Source: Treponema sp. (GTDB lineage Bacteria; Spirochaetota; Spirochaetia; Treponematales; Breznakiellaceae). From it: a DNA stretch of 18,974 nt. A program made the position numbers and the translations under genes. Below are positions 10,027 through 17,153 of the stretch, in pieces (the stretch's first letter is position 1; each line of letters begins with the position of its first letter). The stretch is from positions 1 through 18,974 of the forward strand of contig JAISBR010000001.1 of the NCBI GenBank assembly GCA_031266095.1, given 5' to 3'. The notes below the pieces were generated by a model that saw nothing but the letters and a program-made list of their open reading frames with translations, ran no database searches and was not told the DNA's origin.

Positions 10027-11937
10027 GCTTGACGAGACAATTACCTCTACTGCTCCTCCGAAGCCGTTGTTATACACAAACAGCCGCTGTTCCTCCGGCT
10101 TGTACTCGTAACGGGGGCTGTCAGCCGCGCCGCCGTCCGGTACGCGTAACTCAATCGACGCTGATGGACCGAATGATTCTCCGGGCAGATAGATAAGCGT
10201 GGGCGCGGCAATGGCGCTGTCAGCGCGGAAACGGCAGCGAAAGACACCGCGCTTACGATCCCAATTAACGGAGAGAAGCTCTCCGGCGGCGGCCATGGGG
10301 TAAGGGCGCTTCCAGCCGGCGGCGGCCCGTTCTTTGCCTTCCGCAAAAATTGAGAGGTCCTCGTCATTCCAGCCGTCTCCCGCCTCGTTGGTATTGTCTG
10401 CGGTGTAGTTCCAGAGGGTTGAATGGAGCAGGTTGGCGTCCACCGCGTTGTAGTACATAGACAGGGCCTCCTCATGAACCGAGTAGTCACCGCCGGCGAA
10501 AGCCTTCCGCTTGTTCAGGTCAAAAGCGAGGCCGAATTCCCCCAACAGACAAGGTATGCCGCTCATGTTTTCCTTTGTCCATTTGACGCTTTTTTCGAGA
10601 CATTCTACAAAATAGGCTTCTACCTTTTTTCTGCCCAGAATGATCTTTGCCGTATCAGGATCGATGGTAAACCATGAACGGAAGGTCTTGGTAAAAAGGG
10701 CAAAGCCGTCATACCAGTGAAAGGCATTGATTGCGTTTGGGGGATCCGCTTTGCCCCAGGAAGGATGAGACGCAGCGTGTGAGCTGTGGGGCATACCCTC
10801 AATAAAAAAGAAGCTATGCTCATCCGCCTCTTTCACCTTTTCAATAAAGCGGAATATAAAGGGCTTATGGAAGTCCTCAATAAAATTCGCCTGTCTGCCT
10901 TCATAGAGGGTAAAGTGATCTTTCCGCAAAAGTCTTGGCCCGCCGCCCTCATCGGTCCAGACACCGGCCGTTTTCCAGGGGCAGCAAAAACCTTCCCCAA
11001 AAAGGGAAAGACCTTCGCTATTAAAGGTTTCATAGCGCGCAAGCCGGCGGCCCATGGACTTGGCGTCATACACTGGTACTTCCACGACATAACCTGAGGC
11101 GGCGCGTATGGCATCCCAAGGACTTGGCCGGGGGCCGATTGGAACCATGGGATTTTCCACCCGTTCCAGATCCCGGCAGCCCATAAAGCCGTAATGGGGT
11201 TCGTTCATGATGCCCCATCCGGCAATGGCGGCGCAGTTTTTCAGGCGGCGGCAGCAATGCCGGAAGGCGGCGATGTAGCGGAGCTGCAGCCAATCCTGGA
11301 CATTTTCCCCTTCCACGCTTAAGTCAGGCGCGTAGCTTCGCCCGCCGAAGAAGAGGCTGAACATGGTAGCCGCCGCATAACGATTATAATTGCTGGGCCA
11401 CATCATCCGGGGAAAAGGCTCGCCGTCGGGATACCGGGGACTCCGGTGAAATTCTCCGTAACGCTGCCGCGTCAGGGCCGCGCCGGTCCGATCAAGCCTG
11501 TCCAAATCCATGCCCAGCTTTTCCAGGGTCCAGGCGGGCGCGCCGTCGCCGCCGGTCCAGCGGCTCCACACATCCTGGTGGGGATCAATACATACCGAAA
11601 TGCCCTTTTGTTCCGCGATCAGGAGGATTTTTCGTAAATACGCTAAATAGGCTTCGTCGTAAAGGCCGGGCCCCGCGTGTTCCAGGGCCTCCCAGGTAAT
11701 TACCAAGCGCAGAAAAGTGAGTCCGGCCCGGCTGAGCCGCTCAAAATGGACCTCCGCCTCTTCCAGCGGAAAAGGCCGCCCTACAAAAGAAGCTTCCGCC
11801 GGGTTTTTAAGGGATTCAGGCCGCAGTCCCCAGCCCGGCGGGCCAAAAGGGGTTTTGGATCCCCCGCTTAAATTAACTCCCCTCAGTATAAGGCTTCTTC
11901 CCTTATTATCAAGGATTTTATCATTGAGAATCCGCAT
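10018..11937 (-). CDS. GH5 family glycosidase, endoglycoceramidase / steryl-glucosidase type
   Basis: A 639-residue retaining beta-glycosidase. The TIM-barrel part begins with a family-typical LRGVNLSGGSKTPFGPPGW segment, then GRPFPLEEAEVHFERL and LTWEALEHAGPGLYDE-like residues. The acid/base Glu lies in IMNEPHYG (residue 246) and the nucleophile Glu in LLGEFG (residue 467). A C-terminal beta-sandwich of about 100 residues follows, as in endoglycoceramidase-related enzymes. There is no signal peptide, so it should be cytoplasmic and act on imported or intracellular glucosides or glycolipids. The start at 11937 is preferred because GGGGGA lies 6 bases before it; an in-frame ATG at 11961 would add 8 residues. 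The closest subgroup I recall is GH5_12, but substrate specificity is inferred, not shown. It lies downstream of the EIIA gene on the same strand. Confidence 0.82.
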   Translation of the reverse strand: MRILNDKILDNKGRSLILRGVNLSGGSKTPFGPPGWGLRPESLKNPAEASFVGRPFPLEEAEVHFERLSRAGLTFLRLVITWEALEHAGPGLYDEAYLAYLRKILLIAEQKGISVCIDPHQDVWSRWTGGDGAPAWTLEKLGMDLDRLDRTGAALTRQRYGEFHRSPRYPDGEPFPRMMWPSNYNRYAAATMFSLFFGGRSYAPDLSVEGENVQDWLQLRYIAAFRHCCRRLKNCAAIAGWGIMNEPHYGFMGCRDLERVENPMVPIGPRPSPWDAIRAASGYVVEVPVYDAKSMGRRLARYETFNSEGLSLFGEGFCCPWKTAGVWTDEGGGPRLLRKDHFTLYEGRQANFIEDFHKPFIFRFIEKVKEADEHSFFFIEGMPHSSHAASHPSWGKADPPNAINAFHWYDGFALFTKTFRSWFTIDPDTAKIILGRKKVEAYFVECLEKSVKWTKENMSGIPCLLGEFGLAFDLNKRKAFAGGDYSVHEEALSMYYNAVDANLLHSTLWNYTADNTNEAGDGWNDEDLSIFAEGKERAAAGWKRPYPMAAAGELLSVNWDRKRGVFRCRFRADSAIAAPTLIYLPGESFGPSASIELRVPDGGAADSPRYEYKPEEQRLFVYNNGFGGAVEVIVSSSQK

Positions 11938-12019
11938 TTCTTTTCCCCCGGAAAATTCCATTTCCCCCCTGGAGGCTCATTGCATTGCGTTAAGCTGTCA
12001 CGAAAAAATCATAATTGAG

Positions 12020-12050
12020 GCTGTTCCAAAACTTCAGTTTTTGGAACAGC
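12020..12050. terminator. Palindrome between the EIIA and glycosidase genes
   Basis: GCTGTTCCAAAA at 12020-12031 and TTTTGGAACAGC at 12039-12050 form a perfect 12-bp stem with a 7-nt loop CTTCAGT. Read on the minus strand it lies about 50 bp after the EIIA stop, with TTTTTT appearing near 12003-12008. It matches the palindrome at 6569-6598 in flank (GAGGC), loop (TTCAG) and A/T-rich stem top, with a partly different stem base. Confidence 0.6.
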
Positions 12051-12098
12051 TTCCTTGAATTATCACACCCGGCACTATCCCGCTTGCAGTGGGGAGGC

Positions 12099-12545
12099 TC
12101 ATTCCGAGAGTATCTTCAAAATCGCGTCCGCCGATTCCGCGCCAAGGATATCCTTACGTTTTTCGGCGCTTTTGAAGAGCAGGCTGATCTCGGCCAGAAA
12201 CTGCAGATGAGGGCCGGTTTTTTCCACCGGGGAAAGAGTCATAATGAAGATCCTGCACGGTTCATGATCCAGGGAATCGAAATCCACCGGTTCATCCGAA
12301 ATCCCGATGCAGGCAACAAGGTCATGGATGGTTGCGCTTTTACCGTGGGGAATGGCGATGCCGTGTTTCATACCGGTAGACATTTTCTGCTCCCGGTCCA
12401 TAATCGCGTTGAAAGCCGCTTCCCGGTCCTGAATTTTCTTTGCCGAGACCAGTATATCTAGTAATTCATTGATGATTTCTTCTTTGGAGGAACCCTTCAA
12501 ATGAAGAATGATGGTTTCCGCCGTAAGCACTGTTTTCAGGTTCAT
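12099..12545 (-). CDS. PTS EIIA domain protein (fructose/nitrogen type)
   Basis: A 148-residue single-domain EIIA of the Fru/Ntr (PtsN-like) family. The phosphoacceptor is His67 in GIAIPHGK, and the domain is otherwise complete through the C-terminal helix. No EIIB, EIIC, EI or HPr gene is present, so a regulatory role (phosphorylation-state signalling) is more likely than sugar transport, but a transport partner elsewhere cannot be excluded. The ATG at 12545 is chosen because MNLKTVLTAETI is the family start; a TTG at 12581 would add 12 residues but overlaps the promoter hexamers. No Shine-Dalgarno sequence precedes the ATG, and the predicted transcription start falls at or next to it. It is divergent from tpiA and precedes the glycosidase gene on the same strand. 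Confidence 0.88.
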   Translation of the reverse strand: MNLKTVLTAETIILHLKGSSKEEIINELLDILVSAKKIQDREAAFNAIMDREQKMSTGMKHGIAIPHGKSATIHDLVACIGISDEPVDFDSLDHEPCRIFIMTLSPVEKTGPHLQFLAEISLLFKSAEKRKDILGAESADAILKILSE

Positions 12546-12552
12546 ATTATGA

Positions 12553-12581
12553 AATATAGCGCTCAATCCCGGAAAAGTCAA
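12553..12581 (-). promoter_or_regulatory. Promoter of the EIIA gene
   Basis: On the minus strand TTGACT (12581-12576) and TATATT (12558-12553) are exactly 17 bp apart. The -10 ends 7 nt before the ATG at 12545, so the transcript should start at about 12546, within a base or two of the start codon. Confidence 0.65.
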
Positions 12582-12609
12582 GGAAAACTGAGAGGTAACC
12601 CGCGGATAC

Positions 12610-12638
12610 TTGTCAATGAATTGGAAAGTGTCTACAAT
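12610..12638 (+). promoter_or_regulatory. tpiA: Promoter of tpiA
   Basis: TTGTCA at 12610-12615 and TACAAT at 12633-12638 have a 17-bp spacer. A strong ribosome binding site, TAAGGAGG at 12649-12656, follows, with the ATG at 12665. The -35 hexamers of this and the divergent EIIA promoter are 28 bp apart, so a regulator could act on both. Confidence 0.7.
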
Positions 12639-12664
12639 TATTATATCTTAAGGAGGATAATCTG

Positions 12665-13417
12665 ATGAGTAGACCGTATTATATCGCCGGTAACTGGAAA
12701 ATGCATAAAACCCGCGCCGAGGCGGCGGAACTTGCCAGGGTTTTGGTGGATCGGCTCAAAGATGGAAAGCATAAATATCTGGCAGCTCCTTCTTTTACCA
12801 GCCTTGAGACGGTAGGCGCTATAATCAGGGGAACTAACATCCTTCTGGGAGCGCAGAACTGCGCCGCCGAGGAGCAGGGGGCGCATACCGGGGAAGTTTC
12901 GGTGTTACAACTCAAGGACTTAGGTGTTCAGACGGTGATCCTGGGCCATAGTGAACGCCGGCATATTTATAAAGAGGATGATGGGCTTATCAACAAGAAA
13001 GTAAAACTTGCGTTGAAGTACGGCCTTGACGTGATTCTCTGCGTTGGGGAACTTTTAGAAGAACGGGAGGCCGGTAAAGCTGAGGAAGTTTGCGAAACCC
13101 AGACGGTCAAGGGTCTTGAGGGGGTGGGCGCCGTTGACTTGGCGAAAATTACCATCGCTTATGAGCCGGTATGGGCCATTGGTACGGGAAAAACTGCCAC
13201 TCCGGAAGACGCGGACGCTATCCATGGCTTTATACGAAACGTGATCGCCAGGCTTTACGGTACCGGCGCGGCGGAAAAGATCATCATCCAGTACGGCGGC
13301 TCGGTAAAGCCCGAAAATGCCGCGCAGCTCATGGCAAAGGAGAATATCGACGGCGCCCTGGTAGGCGGGGCGGCCCTTAAAGCGGATACTTTTGTACCGA
13401 TAGCTATGTTTTCATAA
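12665..13417 (+). CDS. tpiA: Triosephosphate isomerase
   Basis: A 250-residue TIM-barrel enzyme that interconverts dihydroxyacetone phosphate and glyceraldehyde 3-phosphate in glycolysis, cytoplasmic. All catalytic residues are visible: Asn10 and Lys12 in AGNWKMHKT, His95 in GHSERR, and Glu167 in AYEPVWAIGTGKTA, whose last part is the flexible lid. The C-terminal phosphate loop region is ALVGGAAL. The length equals the family norm (about 250). A strong Shine-Dalgarno sequence and promoter precede it, consistent with high expression. A membrane sensor kinase gene starts 50 bp downstream on the same strand with no visible terminator between, so read-through is possible. Class II aldolase, whose product is its substrate, is encoded 4 kb away on the opposite strand. 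Confidence 0.98.
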   Translation: MSRPYYIAGNWKMHKTRAEAAELARVLVDRLKDGKHKYLAAPSFTSLETVGAIIRGTNILLGAQNCAAEEQGAHTGEVSVLQLKDLGVQTVILGHSERRHIYKEDDGLINKKVKLALKYGLDVILCVGELLEEREAGKAEEVCETQTVKGLEGVGAVDLAKITIAYEPVWAIGTGKTATPEDADAIHGFIRNVIARLYGTGAAEKIIIQYGGSVKPENAAQLMAKENIDGALVGGAALKADTFVPIAMFS

Positions 13418-13467
13418 CAGACAAGCCGTATAGCCAATCGCGCTTAAAAAGTGATCGTATTATTGCC

Positions 13468-16299
13468 ATGACCCTTGCAATGCGGAGCAGGACATTCAAG
13501 AACATTTTATCTAAAAATCTGGGGGTTATTCTTTTCTGCGTTGCAGGTCTCCTGGTAATGGCGATAGTGATCTATGCCAGTATTTTTGTATATTCCCTGT
13601 CCGCTTCTTTTTGGGAAGGCGTTGAGTATCGGCTGCGTTTTCTCGGCAGTGCCGCCGCGGATCTGGTAACGCCGGAGGAACTGGCGGAGCTGGTTACTCC
13701 CGGGGATATGGATAAGCCGGTCTTTACCGATATCCGTGAACGGCTGATCAGGTTCGGCGAGGAAAACGATGCGGTTTTTGTGTATTTTCTCCGGGCCGCC
13801 GGAGACGACATGGCGCAGTTCATCGTTGACAATGATCTTACCGAGGATACGGTCAACCTGTCGAGCGCACTGGTCCCTCTTGAAGACTCGGTTCGAGAGG
13901 CCCTGGCCGGCAGGATGGCGGTTACCGGGCTGGGGGAATATTCTTTGGGGTATACAGGGCTGCTTTCTGTTTTTGCGCCGGTTTTTGACCGGGATAATAG
14001 AAGTATAATCGCTGTCGCGGGTGTGGATGTTTCCGACTCGCCAAAACTGCATATCCGGAACCGTATTATTGAACTTTCGCTGCTCATTCTGATATCAACC
14101 GCGACTGTTATTGCGTGCGGAATCTTGAGTTTCTATATTGACAAAAAAAAACAGGACACTTTCCTCATGCGGATCAAGCAGCAGGAGCTGATGTCCGGGC
14201 TTTCCCGCAGCTTTATTTCCTCTGGAAACGCGTCTTCCCTTATCACCGAGGCCTTGCGGGTAACCGGGGAATTCCTCGGTGTAGGCCGGATATTCATCGG
14301 AATCACCGAGAATAATTCTGAAGTAAGCCACGCCGCGTATGTGTGGGCCAATTCCGATGATATTGTTACCGCGCCGAAAGCAGATGGTTTGAACGTGCTT
14401 ATTAACAATACCTTCCCCCAGGAGCGGCCGGAGCTTATTCCGGTTGTCTGCTGCAACGATATTCGGGAGGATGAGCGCTATAATGCGATGGACACAGTGG
14501 GGGTAAAGGCCTTTATCTGGGCGCCCTTGTATGTGGAGGAAAAGTTTTGGGCGGTCTTGAGCATAGAGGAATTCAACCCCAGAGTATGGACCGATAGTGA
14601 CCGCCATCTCGTAAGTACTGTGAGCAGCGTCATTGCCGGCGCGATCGAGCGGGATCTCCGTGAAAAGGAACGGGACGCGGCGCGCCGTGCGGCGGAGCGG
14701 GCAAGCAAGGCCAAGAGCGATTTCCTTGCGAACATGAGTCATGAAATGCGGACCCCCATGAACGCCATTATCGGCATGACCTCCATCGCCCAAAATTCCC
14801 GCGATCCTGAAAAGAAAGAGTACTGCCTTAACAAAATAGAGAACGCTTCCGTTCACCTCTTGGGCGTCATAAATGATATCCTTGACATGTCGAAAATTGA
14901 AGCGAATAAATTTGAGCTTTCCTCCACAGACTTCAATTTTGAGAAAATGCTCCAGAAAGTGGTCAATGTGATCAACTTCCGGCTGGAGGAGAAACATCAG
15001 CATTTCTCGGTTCATATTGACGGGGCTATTCCCAGGATGCTCCACGGGGACGATCAGCGTCTTGCCCAGATTATCACTAATCTGCTTACCAATGCGGTGA
15101 AGTTTACCCCCGACGATGGTTCTGTGCGGCTTGACGCGATACTTGCCGAAAGGGAAGACTCTCTCTGCGTTCTCAAGATAAGCGTAACGGATTCCGGCAT
15201 CGGTATCAGCCCGGAGCAGCAGGCACGGCTGTTTATGTCCTTTGAACAGGCCGATTCCAGTACTTCCCGGAAATTCGGGGGGACAGGCCTCGGGCTGTCC
15301 ATATCAAAGCGTATTGTGGAAATGATGAACGGTACTATCCTGGTAGAATCCGAACCGGGAAAAGGTTCTTCGTTTATCTTTACCGTCCAGCTGTTGAAAG
15401 CCGCCGAAGGGGTGGAAGAAACCCTGCCGCCGGCTAACTGGGGAGCCCTCCGTATCCTGGCGGTGGACGACGATTCTGATATCCGGGAATGTTTTGGCGA
15501 GATAGCGGAACGGTTGGGGTTTTTTTGTGAGACCGCGGCTGACGGCAATGAGGCCTTGAAGCTGATCGAACAGAACGGCTCTTATGATGTATATTTTGTG
15601 GACTGGAAGATGCCCGGCATTGACGGTATAGGGCTTTCCCGCAGGATAACGGAAATGGGCGGCATCCGGTCGGTTATTATTATGATTTCCGCTTTTGAAT
15701 GGGATATCATCGCTAAAGAGGCGAAACAGGCCGGCGTTGACGGTTTCCTTTCCAAGCCCCTGTTCCCGTCAAGTATAGCCGACTGTATCAGCCGCACCCT
15801 GGGAGTGGCGGGACAGGTTGCCGCGGCGAAACCGGATAAGGAGATCACCGGTAACTTTGAGGGACGACGGATTCTGCTCGCCGAAGATGTGGACATAAAC
15901 CGTGAAATTGTACTTACCCTGCTGGAGCCTACGGGCCTCGTTATCGACTGCGCCGCAGACGGCAGGGAAGCGGTACAGCGCTTCACCGGATCGCCGCAGG
16001 CCTACGATTTGATCTTTATGGATGTGCAGATGCCCGGAATGGACGGCCTTGAGGCAACCCGGCAGATCCGGGCCTTCGAAGCGGAGCAAAGGGAAAAAAC
16101 AGCGGGAGATTTTTCCCGTGAAACTTCTTCGCAATTACCGGAAGCTTCTAAGGGGATTCCTATAATCGCGATGACCGCCAATGTGTTTAGAGAGGATGTG
16201 GAGCAATGCCTGCGGGCGGGAATGAACAGCCATGTAGGAAAACCCCTGGACTTCAGTGATGTAATGGACAAACTACACCAGTACCTGGATATGCCATGA
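13468..16299 (+). CDS. Membrane-bound hybrid histidine kinase with two receiver domains
   Basis: A 943-residue sensor kinase. Membrane helices lie at about residues 19-42 and 200-222, enclosing an extracytoplasmic sensor of about 155 residues. A GAF-like domain covers roughly 240-395, and a helical linker follows. The HisKA box NMSHEMRTPMNAIIG carries the phosphorylated His425. The ATPase region has the N box around Asn542, DSGIGI at 575-580 and GGTGLGL at 604-610. Receiver 1 (662-780) has Asp667/668, phosphoacceptor Asp712 and Lys763. Receiver 2 (about 800-943) has Glu806/Asp807, Asp852 and Lys925. Both look active. No HPt domain follows, so a separate HPt or direct signalling is implied. 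No Shine-Dalgarno sequence is seen before the ATG at 13468; an in-frame ATG lies at 13480. The stop overlaps the next gene's start. Confidence 0.94.
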   Translation: MTLAMRSRTFKNILSKNLGVILFCVAGLLVMAIVIYASIFVYSLSASFWEGVEYRLRFLGSAAADLVTPEELAELVTPGDMDKPVFTDIRERLIRFGEENDAVFVYFLRAAGDDMAQFIVDNDLTEDTVNLSSALVPLEDSVREALAGRMAVTGLGEYSLGYTGLLSVFAPVFDRDNRSIIAVAGVDVSDSPKLHIRNRIIELSLLILISTATVIACGILSFYIDKKKQDTFLMRIKQQELMSGLSRSFISSGNASSLITEALRVTGEFLGVGRIFIGITENNSEVSHAAYVWANSDDIVTAPKADGLNVLINNTFPQERPELIPVVCCNDIREDERYNAMDTVGVKAFIWAPLYVEEKFWAVLSIEEFNPRVWTDSDRHLVSTVSSVIAGAIERDLREKERDAARRAAERASKAKSDFLANMSHEMRTPMNAIIGMTSIAQNSRDPEKKEYCLNKIENASVHLLGVINDILDMSKIEANKFELSSTDFNFEKMLQKVVNVINFRLEEKHQHFSVHIDGAIPRMLHGDDQRLAQIITNLLTNAVKFTPDDGSVRLDAILAEREDSLCVLKISVTDSGIGISPEQQARLFMSFEQADSSTSRKFGGTGLGLSISKRIVEMMNGTILVESEPGKGSSFIFTVQLLKAAEGVEETLPPANWGALRILAVDDDSDIRECFGEIAERLGFFCETAADGNEALKLIEQNGSYDVYFVDWKMPGIDGIGLSRRITEMGGIRSVIIMISAFEWDIIAKEAKQAGVDGFLSKPLFPSSIADCISRTLGVAGQVAAAKPDKEITGNFEGRRILLAEDVDINREIVLTLLEPTGLVIDCAADGREAVQRFTGSPQAYDLIFMDVQMPGMDGLEATRQIRAFEAEQREKTAGDFSRETSSQLPEASKGIPIIAMTANVFREDVEQCLRAGMNSHVGKPLDFSDVMDKLHQYLDMP

Positions 16300-16901
16300 G
16301 TCTTTTCTGCCTGCTGTGGGTTCCTCTGCTGTATCTGTTCAGACATTCTATTTCCGATGAAGGCGGCGGAAGCGTATGGGCTTTGCTCCTGGGCAGTGTT
16401 ACGGCGATTTTTCAATTTTTTCTCGGGCATTTGGTTAACCCCGGTGATTTCGGATTTTCCCGCTGGCTTTATGGTTTTGTGGACATCGTGTCTCTGCCGG
16501 TTCTTATCCCCCTTGCGGTATATTTTCTGTTTATCCTGTTCAGGGTGTTTTCCGGAAACCCTAATTTTGCCAATTTCATCCTGCTCTGGCTCATTCCGGT
16601 GGCCGCGCTACGGGCGGTAAGCTGGGGTTCCCTGAATGATCCTATCCTGCTGGTGTTGGCGCCCCTGCTCTGGACGGCCCTCGCGGTGGGCATACATTTT
16701 TTTATAAGCCTCATTATCCGGCATTCCCGGTGGTATGTAGTTGTTTTTTCAGGGATTTGTATCGTGGGCCTGCCCGCCGCCGCGGCAAGCTCCTATTGGG
16801 CCTTCTTTTCTCAACAGCCCGTCCTGGGCTATTCACTCTTTGCCGTTGTTTTCATCCCCCTGGTAGTCTCGCTGACGCTTGACTTCTTCCATGCAGGCTA
16901 A
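16296..16901 (+). CDS. Polytopic membrane protein of unknown function, coupled to the kinase
   Basis: A 201-residue very hydrophobic protein with about six or seven membrane helices, near residues 2-17, 28-45, 58-84, 92-110, 115-140, 145-167 and 174-197. It belongs to no family I recognise, and no catalytic motif is visible. Its ATG overlaps the kinase stop codon (ATGA, 16296-16299), so the two are translationally coupled. That suggests it is the kinase's membrane partner or a transported-ligand sensor, but function is unproven. A strong hairpin just after its stop ends the operon. Size and topology would also fit a small transporter or an integral regulatory subunit. Confidence 0.8.
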   Translation: MSLFCLLWVPLLYLFRHSISDEGGGSVWALLLGSVTAIFQFFLGHLVNPGDFGFSRWLYGFVDIVSLPVLIPLAVYFLFILFRVFSGNPNFANFILLWLIPVAALRAVSWGSLNDPILLVLAPLLWTALAVGIHFFISLIIRHSRWYVVVFSGICIVGLPAAAASSYWAFFSQQPVLGYSLFAVVFIPLVVSLTLDFFHAG

Positions 16902-16903
16902 AT

Positions 16904-16940
16904 CAACCAACCCCGCGCAAGCAGCGGGGTATGGTTGTTC
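16904..16940 (+). terminator. Terminator after the membrane protein gene
   Basis: CAACCA at 16904-16909 pairs with TGGTTG at 16932-16937, and CCCCGC at 16911-16916 pairs with GCGGGG at 16924-16929, with loop GCAAGCA and a small bulge. It begins 2 bp after the stop and is followed by TTC. It is a stable stem but its U tract is short. Confidence 0.6.
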
Positions 16941-16944
16941 TCGT

Positions 16945-17054
16945 AAGGTATTTGACTCAGGGTCCATACCCTTAGTTCCGCCCCAAGGCTCCCCCGCCGA
17001 AAGGCGGGATCTTGGGTATGGACCCTTCGCAACGAATCACAGTTCAATACCCTC
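16945..17054. repeat. Long nested palindromic element
   Basis: Several stems are nested around one centre. Arms AGGGTCCATACCC at 16959-16971 and GGGTATGGACCCT at 17014-17026 form a perfect 13-bp stem. Inside it CCCGCC at 16993-16998 and GGCGGG at 17003-17008 close a GAAA tetraloop. CCCAAG (16982-16987) may pair with CTTGGG (17011-17016). Outside it, AAGGTATTTGACTC and AGTTCAATACCCTC are imperfect inverted arms. It lies between convergent genes. A bidirectional terminator, REPIN or small MITE would look like this. Confidence 0.65.
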
Positions 17055-17114
17055 GAACCTTGAGTCCTGCCCGCCGCACGGAGGCGCTTTGGAGAATTCT
17101 TTTGAAAAGCGGAG

Positions 17115-17147
17115 TCTGTCTGCAAAGCCGGTTACTTTGCAGACAGA
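17115..17147 (-). terminator. Hairpin terminator of the aldolase gene
   Basis: TCTGTCTGCAAAG at 17115-17127 and CTTTGCAGACAGA at 17135-17147 form a perfect 13-bp stem with a 7-nt loop (CCGGTTA). It begins 7 bp beyond the aldolase stop codon. Read from the minus strand, a T-rich patch (CTTTTC) follows about 12 bases later, so a weak intrinsic terminator is likely. Confidence 0.65.
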
Positions 17148-17153
17148 TACTAA

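Noticed and set aside
12546..12581. Extended EIIA start at the TTG codon 12581
   Set aside because: The extra 12 residues do not resemble the family, the TTG lies in the -35 hexamer and the downstream ATG gives the canonical N-terminus.
14095..15045. 316-codon open frame on the minus strand opposite the histidine kinase
   Set aside because: It overlaps the kinase GAF and HisKA region completely and has no domain or ribosome binding site; a codon-bias shadow.
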